A stretch of 59,412 nt of DNA from an uncultured Granulosicoccus sp. (GTDB taxonomy: Bacteria; Pseudomonadota; Gammaproteobacteria; Granulosicoccales; Granulosicoccaceae): the NCBI GenBank assembly GCA_947499955.1, contig CANMQI010000030.1:1-59412 (forward strand), in the 5' to 3' direction. The position numbers and the translations under genes were made by a program. Shown piece after piece: positions 35,688 through 46,277 of the stretch. Position 1 is the stretch's first letter, and every line of letters starts with the position of its first letter. Below the pieces are notes generated by a model. It was not told the DNA's origin, made no database searches, and saw only the letters and a list, made by a program, of their open reading frames with translations.

Positions 35688-38600
35688 TTACTGGAAGTGA
35701 TAACGATAGTTGACACCCAATGCGGTGGTGTCCCCGGAGCGTCGAATGGTTGGCTGGGTGTCATGCGACAGGGAGAAACTCAACTCATCACCTCCCAACA
35801 CACGAATACCGGCGCCCGCTCCCAGCTGAAAACCCACCACCTTGTCAGGCCAGTTCTGCCCCACACTGGCACTCAGGAAGTAACGCGGAGAACTGACCTG
35901 CGGGAAATCGGCGTTGATGCCACCGCGGGACAGTGAGGCACCCAGCGACAGGGATTGCACTTCCTCTGCCAGCACCGAGTCCATGGTGCTGTTCCGTGTG
36001 AGTCGAAGCTCGTCAGGCAGCTGCGCCTCCCTGTCGTGCTCGAGATGCGCTGCCCGAATGCTGGTCGACCAGTTGTTACTGCCAAAGCTGCCACGCAGAC
36101 CCAGCTCGACACTGCCCCCCAGACCTCTGGCCACCTTGCTCTGTTCCACACGGCTGTTGATCTCGGTAGCGTCGGCCTGCACGCGAACAAATTCACGTCG
36201 TCCGATATCGGCATCGTAGCCCACACTCACGCGGTGCTGCCTGGCGCCGATGATCAGCTCGGGTGACAACTCTACCGATTCGTTGTAGGCCAGTTCCGTG
36301 GACACGCGGCTGCGTCGGTCACGCAGAGCGGCAGCAAAAGCGGCGTTGGCATACAGCAGATCATCGCGTCCATTGCGCAGAAAGCCGCTGGTCACTCGAC
36401 CACCCAGACGGGTATTGCCGAAGTACAGGGACAAGGCCACATCATCCTGCTCCTCATTGCCGGTCACATCATAGCGATCCGACTCCAGGCGACGCCGCGT
36501 CATGTCCAGAGACATGCCCAGATTCTGCCCGGCAAAGGTATGCCTTACACGAACGCCGCTCTCGTTGATAGCCAGCTTTCCCGCGTTGCGACTATCCACG
36601 CCACCCGAGACAAAGCTGGGGCGAGAATCGCGCAGCGGTACGTATTGATCCTGCGCCACACGCAGATCATCCAGCGTCACACCGGCCATGCGCGGCCCGG
36701 GACGCATGACCTGCTGCACCATGGCATAGGCGTCACGCTCATTACCCAGCTGGCGTAGTGCCAGTATGTGATTACCCACAGACAGTGGACCACTGGCCTG
36801 GACCAATGCATTCAGTGCCGCGTCGTCTTCTTCGTTCAATGCCAGCGCGACTTGTTGCCAGACAGGCGCCTGCAGGCGCCTGGCATGCAACTGCGCCATG
36901 ACAAGACGGGCATGCTCGAACTGCTGGGTCGCCATGAGCCATGAAATAGCCATATCCTGACGCCAAAGATCATCCGCATCCGAGCTCTCTTCCACATCGG
37001 TCTTCAGCAGGTGCGTCATCAACTGCTCGTTCGGCTCCACCCCGGCATAACGGGCAGAGAGTCGGCTGTACTGTCGCAACAACAAACCCTGCTCTTCGGC
37101 GGTACCCTCTACCAGCAAAGGTCGAAGCTGCTGCAGGGTGTACTGGCGTACCTTCAGTGCCGAGGCACTGCGGCCGGCATACTCCAGTGCGTCGGCATAG
37201 GTCAGCAGCATGGCGTAATCCGCCTCGATCTGATCAAGCAGACGATCGAACCATTGCAGTGACGCAGAAGCGGCACCCATCTGCAGATAACCCATGGCCA
37301 TGGCCTGCCACAACGCCGGGGTCTGCTCGGCCAGCTGACGATGCTCCTGCAGCAATTCCATCAGGCGCACTTCATCCTGTTCACCGATACTCGTCCATAC
37401 CAGACCCGCGATGGACTCGATGTGCACAGGGTCGATTTGCAGAGCACGTTCGTAGGCGCTGATGGCTCCGGCAGCATCTGCCCGCTGCAGACGTTCGGTG
37501 GCTACCTGCGCCCAGTACACGGGCGACGTCTCCAGAGACTCACTGCCAGGACTACCCGGCTGAAACTGCTGCTGCACATCCTTGTCACCGACCTTGACAG
37601 CCAGTTGCATGGCGGCAAGGGCAAAATCCGCATTCCCGGTAGAATTCCACAGTTGCATTGATTCGGCAAGCGCCTCTCTGTCCTTGCCGATTTCCATCAG
37701 CAACGCCAGTGAGCGTCGACCAAAGAAGGTGCGCTGGTCTTCAACCTCGAGAGCCTCCAGCTGGGGCCTGACCAACAGCGTCAACCAGGGCTTGCGGTAG
37801 CGCCAGCCAATCTCGGCCATGAGGCGTAGCTGATAGTCACTGGCTGAGGTCAACAGGGATTTACCCTTCAGATGCTCGCTGGCGTCTGCCGCTTCATCCT
37901 TTCTATCCATTCGCCAGAGAAGCTCCATCCGGGACAGCGTCGACTCGACGTCATGGCCGAAGCTCTCGACATACTGATCCCAGGCGGCAAGGCTCCGAGC
38001 ATGGTTGTGATGATGAATTTCATGAGACGCCAGGGTGCGCAGTACAAATGCAGAGGAACCATGTGTATCGATGATCTCCTGCAATGCCCGAGCGGCCTCG
38101 TCACCTCGGCCCTCCAGGTCATACAGAGTCACCAGCCGTACCACATCGCTATTGGCCGGTGCCTCCAGTCTTGTAATGTCACGCAGTGACTGTGCTGCCA
38201 GGCCGGGCTGCAAGGTAATGTCTGCCAGCCTGACCACCTCGCGAAGCGCCTTGATCCGGGGACTCTGGACAATCGTGTCGATGTCTTCGGAAAGTGCTGC
38301 GCCCATGGCAGGTATTCCGGCCCCTGTTGTGACCGGTACTTCCTCTTCCTGGCGTACGCCGGCACTCTGTTGATCCGCCAGTTCCGCTCTGCGTGCCAGC
38401 CACTGCCAATGGGTCAGCGCGTCGGCTGGCTGGCCGTTCCACTCCGTGATACGGGCCAGCATTTCCCGCTCTGCCTGTGAATCCGGCTGTTGTTCGACAA
38501 CACGCTTTGCCCAGCGCAAGGCCAAGGGCAGATTGCCGGCGGCCATCGCCAGCTCGCGTTGCAGTCGTACCGCATCCTCGTTATCCGGGTCGAATGACAA

Positions 38601-39752
38601 GACCTGTGTATTCCAGGCCAGCGCCTGCGATGACTCACCCAACTGCCGTGCCAGCACGATGCCCTGTTTCAGGACATCAACCTCATCCGGATTGTTGCGG
38701 ATGCGCGTCTGTATGTTTTCGTACGCCTTGCGTGTCTGACCGGCTGCCAGCAACAGGGTTTCCACTTTCTGGAACAATTGCTGCCGTTCAGGCGTATCCG
38801 GCTTGTCGGCACCTGACGACCTGGCCAGCGAATCCAGAAAGACTGCCGCCTCGGCCGGTCGACCAGCCGCCTCGGCCCAGCGCGCTGCCAATGGCAACCA
38901 CTGACTCGCCTCGGCAGGCCTGATCAGTGCCAGCCTTGCATAGATTCGGTATGCCATATCCGGCCGCCCTATCTGCAGAAGCGTATCGGCAAAAGGCTCG
39001 AGCCGTGCGGGCGCTATCTCACGATCATTCACCAGCTCCTGCACCAGCGCATCCTGTCTGGCACTGCCCGTGTCAACGATGGGCAACATCGCCAGCCCGA
39101 CCTCGAAGCGCTGCGCCCGGGTATCAGCCAGTTGACGGGCCGATGCCAGACAATCGCGCGCCAGCCCGGGTGCGTTGATGGCAGCAAGGTAATTGCCACA
39201 CTCCACATAACGCGCAAATGACACCTCGGTCGAATCGGCTGAACCGGCCCACAGCGTATGCAGTTTCGCATTCAGGCGTGGCTGATCCAGAGATTTACCC
39301 AATTGCCTTGCCCGCTGCAGCAGCGTGTCCGACTGCAGCCTCGGTGTATCGACCAGCGTCTGCAACGTCGCATACAGACCGGTTGACGAATTGGCAGCGG
39401 CGTACTCGAGATCCAGTTTGAAGCGCAGGGGTTCGCCGATATTCAACTGCGGGTACTCATCGAGCAGCTTGCGGGCATCAGCGTATCGCGAGACGTTGAC
39501 AAGGTTCTCCACGGCCCGCACAAGACTGGCATCATCGCTCTTGCCGCTACTGCGCTGGGCGCGCAGATAAGCCAGACTCAATTCATCAACCACAGCACCG
39601 TCTTTGCCACTGACGGTTTCGCCATCAAGGGAGCTCAAGCCCGGCACGGCATCCGGCTTGAGCACAAGAAAAGCGACCGCAAACAAACCTGCCAGCAATG
39701 CCAGGCTCAGCGGATTGATCAGACTCTCACGCTGGGCAGTTGAGGGTTGCAT
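35688..39752 (-). CDS. pelB: Pel export protein PelB (TPR plus outer-membrane barrel)
   Basis: A 1354-residue protein, longer than the roughly 1190 residues of Pseudomonas PelB. An N-terminal inner-membrane helix (about 14-32) precedes a long helical TPR region (about 60-1000) full of A-L-x-W-L-type repeats. The last ~320 residues are alternating strands ending in an aromatic residue (YHFQ), fitting the 16-strand export barrel. In Pseudomonas, PelB exports Pel across the outer membrane and its TPRs position PelA. Its start overlaps the pelA stop by 26 bases; it ends the operon. Confidence 0.9.
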   Translation of the reverse strand: MQPSTAQRESLINPLSLALLAGLFAVAFLVLKPDAVPGLSSLDGETVSGKDGAVVDELSLAYLRAQRSSGKSDDASLVRAVENLVNVSRYADARKLLDEYPQLNIGEPLRFKLDLEYAAANSSTGLYATLQTLVDTPRLQSDTLLQRARQLGKSLDQPRLNAKLHTLWAGSADSTEVSFARYVECGNYLAAINAPGLARDCLASARQLADTRAQRFEVGLAMLPIVDTGSARQDALVQELVNDREIAPARLEPFADTLLQIGRPDMAYRIYARLALIRPAEASQWLPLAARWAEAAGRPAEAAVFLDSLARSSGADKPDTPERQQLFQKVETLLLAAGQTRKAYENIQTRIRNNPDEVDVLKQGIVLARQLGESSQALAWNTQVLSFDPDNEDAVRLQRELAMAAGNLPLALRWAKRVVEQQPDSQAEREMLARITEWNGQPADALTHWQWLARRAELADQQSAGVRQEEEVPVTTGAGIPAMGAALSEDIDTIVQSPRIKALREVVRLADITLQPGLAAQSLRDITRLEAPANSDVVRLVTLYDLEGRGDEAARALQEIIDTHGSSAFVLRTLASHEIHHHNHARSLAAWDQYVESFGHDVESTLSRMELLWRMDRKDEAADASEHLKGKSLLTSASDYQLRLMAEIGWRYRKPWLTLLVRPQLEALEVEDQRTFFGRRSLALLMEIGKDREALAESMQLWNSTGNADFALAAMQLAVKVGDKDVQQQFQPGSPGSESLETSPVYWAQVATERLQRADAAGAISAYERALQIDPVHIESIAGLVWTSIGEQDEVRLMELLQEHRQLAEQTPALWQAMAMGYLQMGAASASLQWFDRLLDQIEADYAMLLTYADALEYAGRSASALKVRQYTLQQLRPLLVEGTAEEQGLLLRQYSRLSARYAGVEPNEQLMTHLLKTDVEESSDADDLWRQDMAISWLMATQQFEHARLVMAQLHARRLQAPVWQQVALALNEEDDAALNALVQASGPLSVGNHILALRQLGNERDAYAMVQQVMRPGPRMAGVTLDDLRVAQDQYVPLRDSRPSFVSGGVDSRNAGKLAINESGVRVRHTFAGQNLGMSLDMTRRRLESDRYDVTGNEEQDDVALSLYFGNTRLGGRVTSGFLRNGRDDLLYANAAFAAALRDRRSRVSTELAYNESVELSPELIIGARQHRVSVGYDADIGRREFVRVQADATEINSRVEQSKVARGLGGSVELGLRGSFGSNNWSTSIRAAHLEHDREAQLPDELRLTRNSTMDSVLAEEVQSLSLGASLSRGGINADFPQVSSPRYFLSASVGQNWPDKVVGFQLGAGAGIRVLGGDELSFSLSHDTQPTIRRSGDTTALGVNYRYHFQ

Positions 39753-42700
39753 TGCCTGTGTCTCTGCTGGAAAAGGAAAAGGACACGGTCTTGTCCTCGG
39801 TCAGTTGCCCTTGCACGGAGCGATTGCCCACACGCAAGGAGCAGGCTCTACCAATGGCACCACCGAGTTCCACGATCACCGGCACCTCGGCAGTGATGCG
39901 CAGTGTCAGACGGTCGCTGCGCGAGTCCCAACGCTGCACGCGCCCGTTACTGGAGACCAGATGCACGCCCTTCGGGACATCCTGGCGCAGATGAAAGAGC
40001 ACCTCACTGGCACCGTTGGTGTGCATGTAGATTCCGTCATGCAGTTGTTTCGCACCGACCAGACCACGGCTCTTGTCCAGCTCCGGCCAGAGCGCATCGT
40101 CCAGCAATCGTATGGAACGCACCGCTCCGAGACCACTGAGTTTCCACTGCCCGTCAAGATAGCGTGCAACCCCTGCGCTCCTGAAATCGGGCACCTTGAC
40201 CGAGTAGTCGCTGACATGCACGGGGTTGATGTCCTGACCCAACGACCAGTCATAGGCTTCCTTCAGCGCCTTCATCGCGGAAATCTTGGTACCGGAGTAG
40301 AAGTGGTAGTACACATTCATCGGCTTGATACGTCGGGGAGACTCCGTCATCTGGAATGTCTCGATGACATCCCTGAAGCCGTCAAAGGGTCCCAGCCAGT
40401 CATTGGTGTACATGTTCTCGTTCATCACCGGCGCATACACCTGGAGGTACTTGCCCACCGGTCGGGCCATCGGACTGATCAGCGTCATGGTGGGTGTGGC
40501 GCGGGTGATGTAGGTCAGACCCCCATTGAGATTCGGAATACCCAGGCGATCCAGTACGGCTAGATCATCATTCTGCGGCAGGGCATCACCACTCCACAGC
40601 ATCACTTCCAGCCGTTTGTCGGCTGGTGCCAGTTCACGGTTGATGAAGTCGATGGAACCTGCCAGATCCCGCTCAGGATCATAGACATAGCCCTTGATAT
40701 CGAGGTTGTATCTTCCGGAAAACCGGTACTTTCCCAGCTGCGCCCATTTGAACGGATGGCTGTAGGTATGAGAGGCAATTTCCACGCTATCAAGACGAAA
40801 GGTCTTGCGCATGATGTCGTACATCCGCTGTCGCCGATCATCATAGGCCGGAAACTCCGTCATCTCGGCCTCGACGATCGATACCGTATGCGGCGCATCG
40901 TAGTGGGTCAGTATGTCGTCGTAGATCACCTCGGCGCCCAACTTCCCACCGGGCATCTCGGCCCAGGACGGCAAGGCGTCACCATCGATATGTGCCAGCC
41001 ACAACCGCTTGCCGTTCTCGGATGTCACATCGGGCATGGGCACATCGGGCAACTGCAAGGCGCGTCGCAGAAAGCTGAACGGCTCCACCACCCAGTAGGT
41101 TTCGTAATCCAGGCCATCGTCCACCAGACCCGGCTGCCAGGCAAATCCACCAAAATCACCAGTCACCACTACATCGGCGCGCCGCTGCCGCATGTCGGCA
41201 AAGCTCATGTGTACCGTATTGCTGGCGCCCATGCTCTCCGCCACGTGGCTGACCGAGTCGATACGTTGGCTGATGGAACGCTCGGGATCGATCAACTCAT
41301 CGGAATACATCAGTCGCGTACTATCGACATCGAATTGCGTGGGCATCGCAAGACCCAGTGACTGGTTCATTCGTTCGTCCAGTTCGACGGGAGGCATGCC
41401 CATGAAGACTACTGGCACCGTGTCATCCAACTGCTTCTGCAACCAGGGTCTGGCCGCAGGGTCCTTGTAGCGACGATTCGTCCAGGTGACGATGCCTGCA
41501 TAGCGGCCCTTCAGCTCGCCGGCGGGCCAGGGATCACTGGCAATGTCCAGATACTCCGGCACATACCCCATGTATTCCACCGGCATGGCCACAAACTTGT
41601 GCACCGGACTCTCTGACAGTGGGCTGAAGGTACTGTCATAGAGCATCAATACCTTGCGTGGCACCACTTCCAGTGCCCCAACGCCCAGCAGGTCCAGCTC
41701 CGGATTGGCAACCCAGGGAATGAAGCCGTGGCTGGCAATCCGTGCGGCAACCCGCCGAGCCTCATCCCGTCTGGAAGCCGGCACGTAATCGATGGCAATG
41801 ACATCCAGCTGCAAACTGTCCCGGGCATGCCCCAGCTTGCCGAGCAACCATTCACGATCAGCAGCTGGAACTTCACCGTAGGACTGTTCAGCATTGTTCC
41901 AGGAGGCGTACAAGGACTCGGCGGCAACGGCTTCTATCTGCGGCGCAATGTCATCCAGCACTTCAAAGCCGCGATTGGTGATGATGCGCAGGTCCGGGAA
42001 CGCGGTGCCGAACCCGTTGATCAGACTGATCAGCCCCGCCTGCTGTCGTTCGCGTTCTGCATCGGTATCCGCTATCAGGTTGAAACTGTCCATGGTGTCG
42101 AGAAACAGGCCACCATAGCCCTCGGCCTGGAGTTGACCGGCACGGGTCAGCAGGAAGTTGCGCAAGTCCGGATTGGCCAGGTCCAGCACGTCGCTGTCCC
42201 AGGCCGGGTTCTTGCCCAGTATCCAGCGCGGGTCGAGCTCACTGGCATAGGCGCGTGTCGGGCCGACCTCGCCGACACTCAGGTAGGCAAAGGCCACGGC
42301 ACCGCGATCGGTCAGTGCCTGTAATTCAGCCGCCTGAATGTTATCGGGCTCCAGCACCAGCCGGTCAAACTGGGACAGTTCATCAAGTGGTGGATCGGGC
42401 GCATAGTAGAAGGCGGTACTGCGCCCTGCCAGAGCTCTGTCTGTATTCACTTCAAGATACTCGGGGGAAGCCGATGTGGTGCGCAGCCCGGTCACCGGCA
42501 TCAGCGTGGTACTGCCATGCCCCATCGCGTGATTGCCTGCCCCCAGAATCGGGGCTTCGCCCGGCTGCAAATCACTGATGATCAGATTATCAGCGGTGTC
42601 CGCTACCAGCCCGACCGGGTTTGTCGCCGGTGGCCGTTGTTCTGTCAGAGGCATCCGCTGCAGCAACTTGCCGATGACCCTGTCGGCCACGGCACTGATA

Positions 42701-43173
42701 CTCTCGCCACGCCGTCCCTCATCCGCTGCAGATCCGGTCCAGACCAGTTCGTCTGCCTGCAGGTCTCGCACGTTCAGAGTCAGGGCAACATCGGCTTTGG
42801 TACTGGCGCCCTCGTTGTAATACCAACGAGTAATGGCACCTTCAACGCTGTAGTAGGCTCGGGTTACATCTGCCACCTGGGCGGTAACGCCATGTTTGCG
42901 CAACTGGGTCTCCAGCAAGGCCTTGACCGAATCGCTGGCCGTATCGGAATCACTGAGGTTCTTCAGGGAGCGAACATTCCAGTTGGTCTGCAGGAACAGA
43001 CGGGTCTCTTCCCGGCTCAGTGCTGCACCGCGGGCAACCTCGTCTGGTGTCGTACTGCCAGATGACAGGTTCTGGCACCCCGCCAACAGACAGGTAAACA
43101 GAAAAGCGGTCAGAATCACGGTAAAACGAAACCTGAGAGCTGACACAAGCCTTGCAAAGGCGTCAAGGTTCAT
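39727..43173 (-). CDS. pelA: PelA hydrolase/deacetylase with an added PelC-like lipoprotein domain
   Basis: A 1148-residue protein, about 200 longer than Pseudomonas PelA. A lipobox (LLAGC, Cys33) makes it a lipoprotein. Residues ~55-176 resemble the PelC encoded in the same operon. Then come a GH114/166-type hydrolase domain (~250-505, with candidate catalytic Glu419 in AAESLY) and a polysaccharide deacetylase domain whose metal ligands are Asp730/Asp732 (HIDGD) and His802/His806 (SHTYSH); the 70-residue spacing between them equals that of Pseudomonas PelA. A C-terminal beta domain ends the protein. PelA partly de-N-acetylates and trims Pel. Start overlaps the pelG stop (ATGA). Confidence 0.92.
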   Translation of the reverse strand: MNLDAFARLVSALRFRFTVILTAFLFTCLLAGCQNLSSGSTTPDEVARGAALSREETRLFLQTNWNVRSLKNLSDSDTASDSVKALLETQLRKHGVTAQVADVTRAYYSVEGAITRWYYNEGASTKADVALTLNVRDLQADELVWTGSAADEGRRGESISAVADRVIGKLLQRMPLTEQRPPATNPVGLVADTADNLIISDLQPGEAPILGAGNHAMGHGSTTLMPVTGLRTTSASPEYLEVNTDRALAGRSTAFYYAPDPPLDELSQFDRLVLEPDNIQAAELQALTDRGAVAFAYLSVGEVGPTRAYASELDPRWILGKNPAWDSDVLDLANPDLRNFLLTRAGQLQAEGYGGLFLDTMDSFNLIADTDAERERQQAGLISLINGFGTAFPDLRIITNRGFEVLDDIAPQIEAVAAESLYASWNNAEQSYGEVPAADREWLLGKLGHARDSLQLDVIAIDYVPASRRDEARRVAARIASHGFIPWVANPELDLLGVGALEVVPRKVLMLYDSTFSPLSESPVHKFVAMPVEYMGYVPEYLDIASDPWPAGELKGRYAGIVTWTNRRYKDPAARPWLQKQLDDTVPVVFMGMPPVELDERMNQSLGLAMPTQFDVDSTRLMYSDELIDPERSISQRIDSVSHVAESMGASNTVHMSFADMRQRRADVVVTGDFGGFAWQPGLVDDGLDYETYWVVEPFSFLRRALQLPDVPMPDVTSENGKRLWLAHIDGDALPSWAEMPGGKLGAEVIYDDILTHYDAPHTVSIVEAEMTEFPAYDDRRQRMYDIMRKTFRLDSVEIASHTYSHPFKWAQLGKYRFSGRYNLDIKGYVYDPERDLAGSIDFINRELAPADKRLEVMLWSGDALPQNDDLAVLDRLGIPNLNGGLTYITRATPTMTLISPMARPVGKYLQVYAPVMNENMYTNDWLGPFDGFRDVIETFQMTESPRRIKPMNVYYHFYSGTKISAMKALKEAYDWSLGQDINPVHVSDYSVKVPDFRSAGVARYLDGQWKLSGLGAVRSIRLLDDALWPELDKSRGLVGAKQLHDGIYMHTNGASEVLFHLRQDVPKGVHLVSSNGRVQRWDSRSDRLTLRITAEVPVIVELGGAIGRACSLRVGNRSVQGQLTEDKTVSFSFSSRDTGNATLNCPA
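42646..43011 (-). other. PelC-like domain within pelA
   Basis: PelA residues ~55-176 align with PelC residues ~58-196. Both have NLS followed by LLET-x-LR-x2-GV, then a G-x-I-x2-W-x-Y strand, a strand with VA/VGIxLx(L/V)xD, and LVW/VLWxxSAA, ending with an AVADRVI/ALADAVI helix that leads to LLQ/LLE. A loop present in PelC is deleted here. Homology is read by eye. Confidence 0.75.
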
Positions 43174-44573
43174 GCTGCGCCCTCCAGGGCTGGTCGGGAT
43201 CGCATGAAGGTCTTGAATTCGATGTTATCCATTTCCCGCGATAGCAGAACGATGCCGAAGAAGGCCGTCAGTGTCATCGACACGCCGAATCCGTAACCGT
43301 AGTATTGAGGACCGAGTTGCAGTGTCACCCAGGTCAAAACGGCATTGCTCACCAGCATGGTCGATGTCAGCAGCAGGGCATCACGCAGCTTGTCCAGATA
43401 GAACAGCACGTTCAGTACGGCCAGCATCAGCACCTGTGCGCCCACCCCCACCAGATTGATGTAGTACAGATGGACATACTGGTCCGAGATTCCCAGCCAA
43501 CCGATGATGGTCGGCCCCAGCAGATACAGGATCAGGATGGTCGCCCCCTGCACCCTGACGATCTGGAACAGTCCTTCACGCACGGCGGACACCATGCGAT
43601 TGCCCAGCAGTTCGATCTCCTGCAAGGTGGCATTGCCCCGGACCGCATCGAAAAACCCCTCATAGGCTTCCGCAAAATCGGTCTCGATTCGCAGCAGGAA
43701 AACTGCCATTCCCGGAATGATGCTCAGATAAGCCAGAAAGATGGGCAAGTCATAGATCAACGAAGTGCGCAGCGGCCCGACCATGGCCTCCGAGGTACCC
43801 GGGTTCAGCCAGAAGAGTATCTTGTCCACCCAGATGCCCAGGTTGTAGAAGAAACCGATGGCAATCAGACTGGGAAAAATGAGTCGGCGCTGCAGGAAAT
43901 CGAAACGTACCGTCATCGTCACCGGGTACTCGGGCAATACCACTCCGACCATCAGGAACAACAACAAGGCGTGTCCGATCAGCAGGCCTGCGAGCAGACC
44001 GACCAGACCGAAAGGCAGCAGCAGAATGGATAGAATGATGGTTGCTCCATAGCCCAGTCCGAAGGCATACAGAATCAATTTGAATCGCTTGAGCCCGGCG
44101 ACGAATATCACGACGATCCAGATATTGCTGAGCGTGACAAAGTTCGCCACCATCAGGAATTCATAGGCAAAGGACTGCGTGAACAGCGTGAATGCCAGCA
44201 CCAGAGCGATACCGCCACTGACCGCTGTCGTCAGTGCCATTGCGCCGAACAGATTGGCATTCACGATATTGTCCTGCAACTCATACAGACGATCGGCGAC
44301 AAATCGCGTGAAGACCAGCTGCAACAGGCCGGTGAGCACCAGTGAGGCGCCCATGACCCAGGTGACCGACGTCGTGAACTGCTTGACCCCGGCACCACCG
44401 GCTTCCCCCACGACAGGCTGCGTCAAGGCCACGATACCGATCAGCATGACACCCACGATGGACAACACCCAGGGACCCGCACTGATCAGACCGGCAAAAC
44501 CGTAGGCCTTCAAGGTGCCCGTGAACGAATCATCATTCAGGTATTTACGAAGTTCAAAGCCGATTCCCGCCAT
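43170..44573 (-). CDS. pelG: Pel transporter PelG (Wzx-like, MOP superfamily)
   Basis: A 467-residue integral inner-membrane protein with about twelve predicted helices. The N-terminus MAGIGFELRKYL and the GLISAGPWVLSI segment are family hallmarks. It is thought to form, with PelD, PelE and PelF, the synthase complex that moves the polymer across the inner membrane. It is followed by pelA with a four-base overlap and preceded by pelF with a 3-base gap. Confidence 0.95.
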   Translation of the reverse strand: MAGIGFELRKYLNDDSFTGTLKAYGFAGLISAGPWVLSIVGVMLIGIVALTQPVVGEAGGAGVKQFTTSVTWVMGASLVLTGLLQLVFTRFVADRLYELQDNIVNANLFGAMALTTAVSGGIALVLAFTLFTQSFAYEFLMVANFVTLSNIWIVVIFVAGLKRFKLILYAFGLGYGATIILSILLLPFGLVGLLAGLLIGHALLLFLMVGVVLPEYPVTMTVRFDFLQRRLIFPSLIAIGFFYNLGIWVDKILFWLNPGTSEAMVGPLRTSLIYDLPIFLAYLSIIPGMAVFLLRIETDFAEAYEGFFDAVRGNATLQEIELLGNRMVSAVREGLFQIVRVQGATILILYLLGPTIIGWLGISDQYVHLYYINLVGVGAQVLMLAVLNVLFYLDKLRDALLLTSTMLVSNAVLTWVTLQLGPQYYGYGFGVSMTLTAFFGIVLLSREMDNIEFKTFMRSRPALEGAA

Positions 44574-44576
44574 GAC

Positions 44577-46277
44577 TCAGGCCGCCCTGGAGTTGATGGG
44601 TACGACAGAATCGCTGGCAGAGCTCTTCATCTGTGTTTCATACACACGCTGGTAACGGGCAATCATGTCCACTTCGTCGTAGTAGGTTTCCACCCGCGCA
44701 ATCGCTGCGCGGCTGGCACGCAGCCAGGCATCCCGGTCGGACAGCAATTCGATGGCGGCATCGGCAAAGGCGGCAGGGTCCGAAATCGGTACCACCGCGC
44801 CGGCACTCCCCAGCTGCCTGTCCGCCTCATCACCGCCGTAGATCAGTTCACTGCAACTCCCCACATCCGTCGTGACAGCCGGAATACCGGCGGCGAAGCC
44901 CTCCAGTACAACCAGCGGCTGCCCCTCCGAAACGGACGTCAGCACCGACAGTCCAACCTGCGGAAATATCTCATCCGGTTTGCCGAAACCCTGAAACCTG
45001 ACGACGTGTGACAGGCCCAGACTCTCGACCAGCATCTTGCACTCCCGGGTGTAATCCTCATCCTCGTCTTCGGGACCGAACAACCAGCCTTCGGCGTCGG
45101 GCATACGTGCTCGCACGATACGCATGGCTCGAATGAAATTCTTGATGTCCTTGATCGGCACGACTCTGCCAATCAGTGCCAGCACGGGTGGCACCGCTGC
45201 ATTCTCGGGCCGCCGTACTGCCGAATACTTCTGCACGGCCACGCCATTGGGAATGATGCTCAGGCGACTGTCGTCAGCGCCATCGAGCAATTGTCGCTGC
45301 CGATTACCGTCATACAGGGTGAAGACCTCATCTGCGGCGCCGTAGGCCATACGACCCAGCGAGGCAAAGAAACGTATCCACACACTACGCAGATAGTTCA
45401 GGTTGTCATTCAGACCCACCTTGAACGGATCGAGCTCCTGAGGAATCCACTCGACCTGTGCCAGGTCCAGCTCCCGCTCCTTGGTATAGATGCCGTGCTC
45501 GGAGATGATGAAAGACTTGCCGGTTCGACTCTTGAGCATGGCGCCCAGAAAACCGGCATAGCCGGTCGAGACCGAATGGTAGACCGCCGCCGGAGGTGCC
45601 TGAGCCACGATCTTGCTCAGCGTGAACAAGGGCCTGTGCATGCTTCTGACGGTCCAGAAGAAATGATTGAAGTCCAGACCCGGTGGCGCATCGTGATATT
45701 TTTCGCGGATGGTCTCCCAGGCGGCCCGATCTTCCTGCAGATCCCGCTCGGTTATGGCATCCGGCCCCAGCAACAACTCGGTGAATTTCCTCGCCACCTC
45801 GATACCCAGCACTTTCATGCGGCGCTCGGGCATCTGCAATACGCCCGGTGTATCCGAGGCCGTCTGTTCATCCGAGGGTCCAGCGTTCTTCTGCCGCGAT
45901 TTCCAGGCATCATGCAGACGCGAATGCAGGTCGTTGTTCTCGACGAAGTTCTGTTGCTTGAGTCTGGACTTGCGTGAGTTCGCCAGCCAGTGACGTACCT
46001 TCCCCAACAGACCCACGGGAGCATCCTCTTCCACCGCGGCTCCCAGAAGCCAGTGAGTTTCCAGGTGCACCACATTGTCCGGGAGCTCATAGGCCGGTTC
46101 ACCCTGCGAGCCTGCTTCGGCCCCGAGATAGATGATGGAAAAGCGCAAGTGTGGCATTCCCTCTATCATCTGCCGCACCCAGGTGGATACACCGCCACGA
46201 ACATAGGGGAATGTCCCTTCCAGCAGCAGGCAGATGTCCGCCTGTGCTTGCGGATCAAAGCGAGGCGAGCCGTTCAT
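44577..46277 (-). CDS. pelF: Pel glycosyltransferase PelF (GT4)
   Basis: A 566-residue cytosolic GT-B enzyme that polymerises Pel from nucleotide sugar. It has the N-terminal glycine loop FPYVRGGVSTWV (about 24-34), EHGIY near 261 and the GT4 donor-binding E-x7-E as Glu451/Glu459 (EGQPLVVLEGFAAG). The insert between about 100 and 150 is family-typical. It starts inside the last bases of pelE (4-base overlap). Confidence 0.95.
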   Translation of the reverse strand: MNGSPRFDPQAQADICLLLEGTFPYVRGGVSTWVRQMIEGMPHLRFSIIYLGAEAGSQGEPAYELPDNVVHLETHWLLGAAVEEDAPVGLLGKVRHWLANSRKSRLKQQNFVENNDLHSRLHDAWKSRQKNAGPSDEQTASDTPGVLQMPERRMKVLGIEVARKFTELLLGPDAITERDLQEDRAAWETIREKYHDAPPGLDFNHFFWTVRSMHRPLFTLSKIVAQAPPAAVYHSVSTGYAGFLGAMLKSRTGKSFIISEHGIYTKERELDLAQVEWIPQELDPFKVGLNDNLNYLRSVWIRFFASLGRMAYGAADEVFTLYDGNRQRQLLDGADDSRLSIIPNGVAVQKYSAVRRPENAAVPPVLALIGRVVPIKDIKNFIRAMRIVRARMPDAEGWLFGPEDEDEDYTRECKMLVESLGLSHVVRFQGFGKPDEIFPQVGLSVLTSVSEGQPLVVLEGFAAGIPAVTTDVGSCSELIYGGDEADRQLGSAGAVVPISDPAAFADAAIELLSDRDAWLRASRAAIARVETYYDEVDMIARYQRVYETQMKSSASDSVVPINSRAA

